In this document: piece by piece, positions 58,044 to 64,000 of the stretch
How positions within the stretch are numbered: the first letter of the stretch is position 1
Layout of the letters: each line of letters begins with the position of its first letter
Assembly (NCBI RefSeq): GCF_040536835.1
Contig: NZ_CP159578.1
Location: 3,968,001-4,032,000, forward strand
Direction of reading: 5' to 3'
DNA from: Salinicola endophyticus
Lineage (GTDB): Bacteria > Pseudomonadota > Gammaproteobacteria > Pseudomonadales > Halomonadaceae
Length of the DNA stretch: 64,000 bases
The notes under the pieces: model-generated
Told to the model about the DNA's origin: nothing
Databases searched by the model: none
Seen by the model: the letters and a program-made list of their open reading frames with translations, nothing else
Program-made: the position numbers and the translations under genes

Positions 58044-59083
58044 GGACGCACCTCCGGTCGCGAGGGGGAAGACGCCTCGGGCGAGACGCCGGGGGAAGGG
58101 TCGGATGACGCCTCGCCATCCGGCCGCCCGAGCGGGTAGTGGCACAGCGTGCGCGCCGGGTCATCCGGCGCCGCCACCGGCTCCACCTCGCGGCAGTGGT
58201 CGGTGGCGTAACGGCAGCGCGGGTTGAACAGACAGCCGGTGGGGCGGTCGTGCTGGCCCGGCACCACGCCGGGGATGGTCGGCAGCCGCGACTGCCCCGC
58301 GGCGCGCTCCGGCAGGGCCGAGAGCAGCGCCTCGGTATAGGGGTGGCGCGGGTGGGCGAACAGCGACCTCACCTCCTGCTGCTCCACCTGGCGCCCGGCG
58401 TACTGCACGATCACCTGCTTGGCGGTCTCGGCGACCACGCCCATGTCGTGGGTGATCAGGATCAGCGCCATGCCCTTCTCCTCCTGCAGCTTGAGCAGCA
58501 GTTCGAGGATCTGGGCCTGAATGGTGACATCCAGCGCCGTGGTCGGCTCGTCGGCGATCAGCAGCCGCGGATCGCAGGAGATCGCCATGGCGATCATCAC
58601 CCGCTGGCTCATGCCGCCGGAGAGCTGATGCGGATACGCCTTGATCCGCCGCGCCGGGTCGGGAATCCCCACCTGGGCGAGCAGTTCCAGCGCCCGCTCG
58701 TGACGCTCGCGGCGCGAGCCGCCCTTGTGCTGCTTGATCATCTCGTCGATCTGGGTGCCCACGGTGAAGCACGGATTCAGGCTGCTCATCGGCTCCTGAA
58801 AGATCATCGACATCTCGCCGCCGACGATGCGCCGGCGCTGACGCGAACTCAGACGCTGCAGATCCTGGCCGTCGAAGGCCATGCGCTCGGCGCTGACCTG
58901 GGCGGTCCACGGCAGCAGCCCCATGGTCGCCAGCATCGAGACCGACTTGCCCGAGCCGGACTCGCCGACGATCGACAGCACGTCGCCGTGATCCACCTGG
59001 ATATCGACGTTCTCGACCGCCGTGAACAGGCCACTGTTGGTCTGGAATCGCACGCTCAGGCCTGCGATATCAAGTAATGCCAT
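58040..59083 (-). CDS. dppD: Dipeptide ABC transporter, ATPase DppD
   Basis: ATPase subunit of 347 residues. P-loop GESGSGKSV (Val replaces the usual Ser/Thr), signature [14 protein letters not shown] and Walker [13 protein letters not shown], plus the C-terminal Cys-rich region [14 protein letters not shown]. The variant residue after Lys is common in DppD/OppD. ATG 59083 has a GAGGAG site. Confidence 0.93.
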   Translation of the reverse strand: MALLDIAGLSVRFQTNSGLFTAVENVDIQVDHGDVLSIVGESGSGKSVSMLATMGLLPWTAQVSAERMAFDGQDLQRLSSRQRRRIVGGEMSMIFQEPMSSLNPCFTVGTQIDEMIKQHKGGSRRERHERALELLAQVGIPDPARRIKAYPHQLSGGMSQRVMIAMAISCDPRLLIADEPTTALDVTIQAQILELLLKLQEEKGMALILITHDMGVVAETAKQVIVQYAGRQVEQQEVRSLFAHPRHPYTEALLSALPERAAGQSRLPTIPGVVPGQHDRPTGCLFNPRCRYATDHCREVEPVAAPDDPARTLCHYPLGRPDGEASSDPSPGVSPEASSPSRPEVRP

Positions 59084-59146
59084 GTGAACTCCTCGTCGCG
59101 TCGCCACGCCCGCCCCGGTCTTCAGCGCCGGGGGCGGACCTCGCGC

Positions 59147-60046
59147 TCACGATCGTTTCATCTTCGGGTCCAGCGCATCGCGCAGCCCGTCGCCCATCAG
59201 GTTGATCATCAGCACGGTCAGCAGAATGACCAGCCCCGGGAAGGTGACCGCCCAGTAGGCGCTCCCCATGAACTCGCGCGCATTGGCCAGCATCGCGCCC
59301 CACTCGGGGGTCGGCGGCTGCACGCCCATGCCCAGAAAGCCCAGCGCGGCGATATCCAGGATCGCGGTGGAGAACGACAGCGTTGCCTGTACGATCAGCG
59401 GCGCCATGCAGTTGGGCAGCAGGGTGTTGAACATCAGACGCATATGGCCGGCCCCGGCCAGGCGGCTGGCGGTGACGTACTCGCGGCTCTTCTCGCCGAT
59501 CACCGCCGCGCGCGTCAGGCGCACGAAGTAGGGCAGCTGTACCAGGGCGATGGCGATCATCGCGCTGGTCAGCCCCGGGCTCAGGATCGCCACCAGGCCC
59601 AGCGCCAGCAGCAGGCTGGGGAAAGCCAGCACCACGTCCATCACGCGGGTGATCACGGTCTCGACCCAGCCGCGGAAGTAGCCCGCCAGCAGCCCCAGGA
59701 AGATGCCGCCACACATCGAGATCAGCACCACCATGGCGCTGATCGAGAGCGAGTAGCGGGCGCCATAGATCAGCCGCGAGAGAATGTCGCGGCCCACCGC
59801 ATCGGTGCCCAGCAGATAGCGCCAGCTGCCCTCGGCGTGCCACACCGGCGGCACCAGCAGCGCCGAGCGGTCCTGCAGTGCCGGATCGTGGGGCGCCACC
59901 CAGGGCGCCAGCAGCGCCACCAGAAAGATCAGCGCAATGAAGATCAGCCCGACCAGGGCGCCGCGGCTGGCGCTGAAATCCTTCCAGAAGCCGCCCAACT
60001 GATGGCGAAACGTCCCGGGCGCGGCAGGGGTAGAAATTGCAGCCAT
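59147..60046 (-). CDS. dppC: Dipeptide ABC transporter, permease DppC
   Basis: Inner-membrane permease of 299 residues with an N-terminal cytoplasmic segment and six helices. The EAA-like loop (EYVTASRLAGAGHMRLMFNT) is at about 177-196. ATG 60046 lies 10 bases past the dppB stop, with GAGGACCC in between. Confidence 0.92.
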   Translation of the reverse strand: MAAISTPAAPGTFRHQLGGFWKDFSASRGALVGLIFIALIFLVALLAPWVAPHDPALQDRSALLVPPVWHAEGSWRYLLGTDAVGRDILSRLIYGARYSLSISAMVVLISMCGGIFLGLLAGYFRGWVETVITRVMDVVLAFPSLLLALGLVAILSPGLTSAMIAIALVQLPYFVRLTRAAVIGEKSREYVTASRLAGAGHMRLMFNTLLPNCMAPLIVQATLSFSTAILDIAALGFLGMGVQPPTPEWGAMLANAREFMGSAYWAVTFPGLVILLTVLMINLMGDGLRDALDPKMKRS

Positions 60047-60056
60047 TTTTGGGTCC

Positions 60057-61061
60057 TCAATGACGGATGCGCGGATTAATGACCCCATAGGCGAGATCGA
60101 CCAGCAGATTGACGATCATCACGATGAACGCGATCAGCACCAGACCGCCCTGCACCGAGGGGTAGTCGCGCCGCGAGATCGCATCGATCATCCACTTGCC
60201 GATGCCCGGCCACGAGAAGATCGTCTCGGTCAGGATCGCCCCGGCCAGCAGCAGCCCCACCTGCAGCCCGATCACCGTGACCACCGAGATCAGCGCATTG
60301 CGCAGGGTGTGCACCATGATCACGCGGTAGCTGGAGAGCCCCTTGGCCCGCGCCGTGCGCACGTAGTCCTCGCCCAGCACTTCGAGCATCGAGGAGCGGG
60401 TCTGGCGCGCGATCACCGCCAACGGAATGGTGCCGAGCACGATGGCGGGCAGGATCAGATGGTGCAGCGCGGAGAGGAAGGCGCCCCAGTCGCCGGCGAG
60501 CAGGGTGTCGATGGTCATGAAACCGGTGACCGGCTCGATGAAGTACATGAAGGAGATGCGCCCGGAGACCGGGGTCCAGCCGAGGGTGCCGGAGAAGAAC
60601 ATGATCAGCAAAAGGCCCCACCAGAAGATCGGCATCGAATAGCCGGTCAGGCTGATGCCGACCACGGTGTGGTCGAGCGTCTTGCCACGGCGGATCGCCG
60701 CCAGCACCCCGGCCGGCAGGCCGATGATCACGGCGAAGGCGAGCGCGAACAGCGACAGCTCCATGGTCGCCGGGAAGCGGCTGAAGAACTCGCCGACCAC
60801 CGGCGAGTGGGTGACCAGAGAGTTGCCCAGGTCACCGTGCAAGAGCCCCTTGAGGAACTCCCAGTACTGCACCGGCAGCGGCCGGTCGAAGCCGAACTGC
60901 GCCTGTAGCTGGGCGTAGCGCTCGGCGGAGATGCCGCGCTCGCCCGCCATCAGCAGGATCGGATCGCCCGGCAGCAGACGAATGAAGGCGAACGCCACGA
61001 TGGTGACGCCGATGAAGGTCGGCACCAGCTGCGCCAGCTTGACCAGAATGAACTTGAACAT
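60057..61061 (-). CDS. dppB: Dipeptide ABC transporter, permease DppB
   Basis: Inner-membrane permease of 334 residues that tracks E. coli DppB: LPGDPILLMAGERGISAERYAQL, SLTGYSMPIFWWG and the EAA-type loop DYVRTARAKGLSSYRV. The start is taken at ATG 61061 (MFKFI), which aligns with DppB; ATG 61082 is an alternative. Neither has a clear site. Confidence 0.93.
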   Translation of the reverse strand: MFKFILVKLAQLVPTFIGVTIVAFAFIRLLPGDPILLMAGERGISAERYAQLQAQFGFDRPLPVQYWEFLKGLLHGDLGNSLVTHSPVVGEFFSRFPATMELSLFALAFAVIIGLPAGVLAAIRRGKTLDHTVVGISLTGYSMPIFWWGLLLIMFFSGTLGWTPVSGRISFMYFIEPVTGFMTIDTLLAGDWGAFLSALHHLILPAIVLGTIPLAVIARQTRSSMLEVLGEDYVRTARAKGLSSYRVIMVHTLRNALISVVTVIGLQVGLLLAGAILTETIFSWPGIGKWMIDAISRRDYPSVQGGLVLIAFIVMIVNLLVDLAYGVINPRIRH

Positions 61062-61088
61062 AGTGAGGGTCTGACTAGTCATGCGCGG

Positions 61089-61118
61089 GCACGGAGCAGC
61101 CGCCAGGCTGCCCCGTGC
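61089..61118 (-). other. Hairpin between dppA and dppB
   Basis: 11-bp stem with one A-C mismatch (61089-61100 with 61107-61118), after dppA. As with ugpB-ugpA, it follows the binding-protein gene and probably lowers expression of the downstream genes or protects the dppA mRNA. Confidence 0.6.
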
Positions 61119-61135
61119 ACCACGAAGGGAGGGAG

Positions 61136-62725
61136 TTACTCTTGGATATCGACGCCTTCGAAGCTATGCAGACCCAGCGGATTGATCACGTAGCCGGTGA
61201 CCTCCTTGCGGATCGGCATGAACACCGTCGAGTGGGCCAGGGTGTCCCACGGCGCCTGCTGCTTGAAGATCACCTGCGCCTTCTCGTAGAGCTTGGCGCG
61301 TTCGGCCTGATCGCTCAGCGTACGCGCCTGCTGGATCAGATCGTCGAACGGCTTGTAGCACCACTGCGAACGGTTGGCACCGCCGACACCGGCACAGCTC
61401 AACAGGGTCCCCATGAAGTTGTCCGGATCGCCGTTGTCACCGGTCCAGCCCAGGATCACCGCGCCCTTGCGGTCGACCGCGGAGGCGCGCTTGAGATACT
61501 CGCCCCACTCGTAGGTGACGATATTGACGTCGACCCCGACCTTGGCCAGATCCGCCTGCATCAGCTCGGCGGTGCGCCGCGCGTTGGGCATGTAGGGACG
61601 CTGGACCGGCATCGCCCAGATGTCCATCTTCAGGTTCTTGACCCCGGCGTCGGCGAGCATCTGCTTGGCCTTCTCGGGGTCGTAGGGGTCATCCTTGACG
61701 GCGTCGTTGTAGCTCCACATGGTCGGCGGAATCGGGTTCTTGGCCACTTCCCCCGCGCCCTGGAACACCGCGTCGATGATCGCCTGCTTGTTGATCGCCA
61801 TATTGAGCGCGCGGCGCACTTCCGGCTGGTCGAACGGCTTCTCCTGGGTGTTGTAGGCCAGATACGCCACGTTGAGTCCCGGCTCCTGCAGCACCTGGAT
61901 GGCGTCGTTCTGCTTCATCGCCTTGACGTCGGACGGGTTGGGGAACGGCATCACCTGGCACTCGCCGGCCATCAGCTTCTGGTAGCGCACCTGGGCATCC
62001 GGGGTGATGGCGAAGACCAGATTGTCGATCGGCTGCTTGCCGCGGAAGTAGTCCGGGTTGGCCTGATAGCGGATCGCCGCGTCTTCACGATAAGCGACGA
62101 ACTGGAACGGGCCGGTACCGATCGGCTGCTGGTTGGCCTGCTGCGGCTTGCCCTCGTCGATCAGCTGCTGTTCGTACTCCTGGGAGTGGATCGACGCGAA
62201 GGGCATCGCCAGGTTGGCCAGGAACGGCGCATTGGGCTCGGTCAGCACGAACTTGACGGTGTGCTCGTCGACCTTCTCGATCGACTTGATCAGCTCACCC
62301 ATCGACATCGCGTTGAAGTACTCGAAGTTGCCGTTGGCGAGCTTGTAGTAGGGGTTGCCCTTGTCCATCTGGCGCTCGAAGCTCCAGATGACGTCGTCGG
62401 CGTTGAGCGGCCGGCTGGGGGTGAAGAAGTCGGTGGTCTGGAACTTGACGTCATCGCGCAGGTGGAAGGTCACGCTCAGGCCATCGTCGGAGACTTCCCA
62501 GCTCTTGGCGATGGCCGGCTCCAGCTCGGTGGTGCCCGGCTTGAACTGCACCAGCATGTTGAACACCGTCTCGCTGGTCGCATCGAAGGTGGTGCTGGTG
62601 GTGTAGATCGCGGGGTCGAAGCCCTCCGGCGAGCCTTCGGAGCAGTAGACCAGCGTCTTGGCCATGACCGGGGTCGCGCCCATCATCATGGCCGCCACAC
62701 CGGCGGCCAGCAGCGTCTTTTTCAT
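61136..62725 (-). CDS. dppA: Dipeptide ABC transporter, binding protein DppA
   Basis: Periplasmic peptide-binding protein of 529 residues. A signal peptide (1-22, ending VMA) precedes KTLVYCSEGSPEGFDP, which is typical of DppA, including the Cys. GTGPFQFVAY and GWTGDNGDPDNFM blocks are family-typical. It is the first gene of dppABCDF, with an AGGAGA site. Confidence 0.94.
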   Translation of the reverse strand: MKKTLLAAGVAAMMMGATPVMAKTLVYCSEGSPEGFDPAIYTTSTTFDATSETVFNMLVQFKPGTTELEPAIAKSWEVSDDGLSVTFHLRDDVKFQTTDFFTPSRPLNADDVIWSFERQMDKGNPYYKLANGNFEYFNAMSMGELIKSIEKVDEHTVKFVLTEPNAPFLANLAMPFASIHSQEYEQQLIDEGKPQQANQQPIGTGPFQFVAYREDAAIRYQANPDYFRGKQPIDNLVFAITPDAQVRYQKLMAGECQVMPFPNPSDVKAMKQNDAIQVLQEPGLNVAYLAYNTQEKPFDQPEVRRALNMAINKQAIIDAVFQGAGEVAKNPIPPTMWSYNDAVKDDPYDPEKAKQMLADAGVKNLKMDIWAMPVQRPYMPNARRTAELMQADLAKVGVDVNIVTYEWGEYLKRASAVDRKGAVILGWTGDNGDPDNFMGTLLSCAGVGGANRSQWCYKPFDDLIQQARTLSDQAERAKLYEKAQVIFKQQAPWDTLAHSTVFMPIRKEVTGYVINPLGLHSFEGVDIQE

Positions 62726-63118
62726 TGGAGATTCTCCTGCACAGCGGTCGCTGTCATTGTCTTTGTCGGCTTGTGGCCGTTTATCGTTGTCGCCTTGCCC
62801 GCTGACGGCTCGGCCCAGCGGGCAGTCGCCTGAGGTTAGTTCGTCGGTTAGCGTTTAATCAATTGTCCGATAGCGTGAGACATGGTGCTTGCGCTAACGG
62901 CGCAATATGGTTATAGCCCAAAACTCTAAGCGCGCCGTCTCGACAAGCCGCCTCAACGCGCCGCCTGCCCCGCGGCCTGGGTGGCGAGGAACGTCGGGGG
63001 CTGCGCGGCCACGGCCAGCATACCGATCAACGTTCCCGTTTAGCCGGTCAATTCAAGCGAGCAGGTAGCGCAGGGGAAAACGAGAGCATTACCGGAGGGA
63101 GGGGTAGGGAAGCAGAGC
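62726..63118. other. Intergenic region upstream of dppA
   Basis: 393 bases between the dppA start and the terminator of the glycoside hydrolase gene. The dppA promoter must lie here, within about 150 bases of 62725, but no clean -35/-10 pair stands out. No open frame looks real. Confidence 0.5.
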
Positions 63119-63146
63119 GCTGGCGCCGGGAGGCTCCGGCGCCAGC
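63119..63146 (-). terminator. Terminator of the glycoside hydrolase gene
   Basis: Perfect 11-bp stem (63119-63129 with 63136-63146) with a 6-base loop, directly after the stop codon on the minus strand. Confidence 0.7.
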
Positions 63147-63149
63147 CAT

Positions 63150-64000
63150 TCAGTGCTCTAGCGCCTCGACCAGGCACAGCAGCGCCATGGACTGGCCGTA
63201 GGCGGTGGGATGGAGGGGAATCTCGCGATAGAAATCGAGCGTATGGCCCATGCGCGTGCCATAGGAGACGTTCGCCAGTTGGCCATCCGCGCCGATGTTC
63301 GAGACCACCGCCGCCAGCGCCCGCTGCCCGGCCTGTGCCCAGCGCGCATTGCCGTAGCCCAGCCTCGCGCCTTTCAAGAAGGCATAGCCGAATGCCGCAG
63401 TAGCAGACATCTCTTCGTAGGCGGTGGGGTCGTCGATCAACGTGCGCCAGGCGCCGCTGGGGCACTGGTAGTCGATCAGGGTCTCCATCTGCGCGCGCAG
63501 CACCCAAGTGAAGTAGCGCTCGAGAGCCGGCGGCAGGTCGGCCATGTCGAGAAAATCCAGCAGACCGGCGGAGATCCACGAGTTGCCGCGGGCCCAGCGG
63601 GCACGTGCGAAGTTGTGATGACCATCGAAGGTCCAACCATGGAACCACAGCCCGCTCTCGCGCTCGCTCAGATAGTGGGTGTGCAACAAGAACTGCAGGT
63701 TGGCCTCTTCGACCAGCGCCTCGCGTCCGGCGGCACGGCCGTAGTGCGCCAGGAACAGCGCGACCATGAACAGGGTATCGTCCCACAGCTCGTCATCATT
63801 GATCTTGTCCGAGACATCGTGCTGGAAGCCGCCGCTACGGGTACGCGGCAGTGTCGCCATGAGCTGGTCCGCCCAACCATCCAGCACCGCCTTCCAGCGC
63901 GCCTCGCGGGTCTCGGCCCAGAGCACCGACAGCGCCAGCATGGGTGCCGTGGTATTGACATTGAGCGGCGGCAGCCCGCGCTCGAGCTGGCGCTCGTACC
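63150..64000 (-). CDS. GH88/GH105-type unsaturated glycosyl hydrolase, partial
   Basis: The C-terminal 283 residues of an (alpha/alpha)6-barrel hydrolase acting on unsaturated uronyl oligosaccharides; the N-terminus lies beyond the window end. Visible family features are LPPLNVNTTAPMLAL, the DELWDDTLFM motif with the catalytic Asp, and ARARWARGNSWISAGLLDFL (usually WARGNGW). Family enzymes release unsaturated uronate from pectin or ulvan fragments. Whether it connects to the glucarate genes 20 kb away is speculative. Confidence 0.85.
   Translation of the reverse strand, partial: YERQLERGLPPLNVNTTAPMLALSVLWAETREARWKAVLDGWADQLMATLPRTRSGGFQHDVSDKINDDELWDDTLFMVALFLAHYGRAAGREALVEEANLQFLLHTHYLSERESGLWFHGWTFDGHHNFARARWARGNSWISAGLLDFLDMADLPPALERYFTWVLRAQMETLIDYQCPSGAWRTLIDDPTAYEEMSATAAFGYAFLKGARLGYGNARWAQAGQRALAAVVSNIGADGQLANVSYGTRMGHTLDFYREIPLHPTAYGQSMALLCLVEALEH

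Noticed and set aside
61115..62833. 572-residue open frame opposite dppA
   Set aside because: Shadow of dppA; no family resemblance and no ribosome binding site.

Overview
The window is a GC-rich, densely coded bacterial chromosome segment. It has no rRNA, tRNA, CRISPR array, phage genes or intact insertion sequence that I can see. Gene content points to a gammaproteobacterium, and the mix of osmolyte, organic-acid and transport genes suggests the halophilic Halomonadaceae (Halomonas/Salinicola/Kushneria type). That placement is inferred from protein resemblance only. The sequence begins in an intergenic region and ends inside a glycoside hydrolase gene.

Layout. 1-5.7 kb: small hypothetical gene, YkvA-type membrane protein, purine permease, TauE/SafE exporter, ChaC-type cyclotransferase, thioredoxin-like protein, gamma carbonic anhydrase, small secreted protein. 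5.9-14.3 kb: malate:quinone oxidoreductase, class C beta-lactamase, a decayed GNAT acetyltransferase, a MocR regulator with an AhpD-like protein, an XRE-cupin regulator divergent from an EamA exporter, an AraC regulator and a LysE exporter gutted by an internal deletion. 14.4-19.5 kb: arfA (ribosome rescue) with its stop codon in a hairpin loop, mntP behind a yybP-ykoY manganese riboswitch and a clear promoter, a DUF533 protein, a chemoreceptor without a sensory domain, a NUDIX hydrolase and a Spy-like periplasmic protein. 19.6-25 kb: the class Ib ribonucleotide reductase operon nrdHIEF with Fur- and NrdR-like sites, then gnd. 25-35.7 kb: UbiH-family hydroxylase, LysR/TDT transporter pair, gamma-glutamyltransferase with a hydroxyacid dehydrogenase, HAD phosphatase, protoporphyrinogen oxidase, arylsulfotransferase-like protein. 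35.9-44.3 kb: ABC-F ATPase YbiT, choline sulfatase, then glucarate catabolism (gudD, kdgD and a probable 2-oxoglutarate semialdehyde dehydrogenase) leading to 2-oxoglutarate. 44.5-51.2 kb: acdR/acdS (ACC deaminase), amidase, MatC-like carrier with an amidohydrolase and a GntR regulator. 51.3-64 kb: SbmA transporter, Pho-boxed ugpBAEC glycerol-3-phosphate operon, dppABCDF dipeptide operon (opposite strand) and a GH88/GH105 hydrolase.

Non-coding structure stands out. Two copies of a ~150 bp element (389-539 and 26651-26798) have terminal inverted repeats that match within each copy but differ between copies, like a MITE or a structured repeat. A second ~140 bp repeat occurs at 1061-1192 and, inverted, at 32570-32712. 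Five intergenic clusters of short tandem repeats were not expected. Operon logic is readable in several places: phosphate control of ugp, iron and NrdR control of nrd, manganese control of mntP, and likely self-regulation of acdRS.
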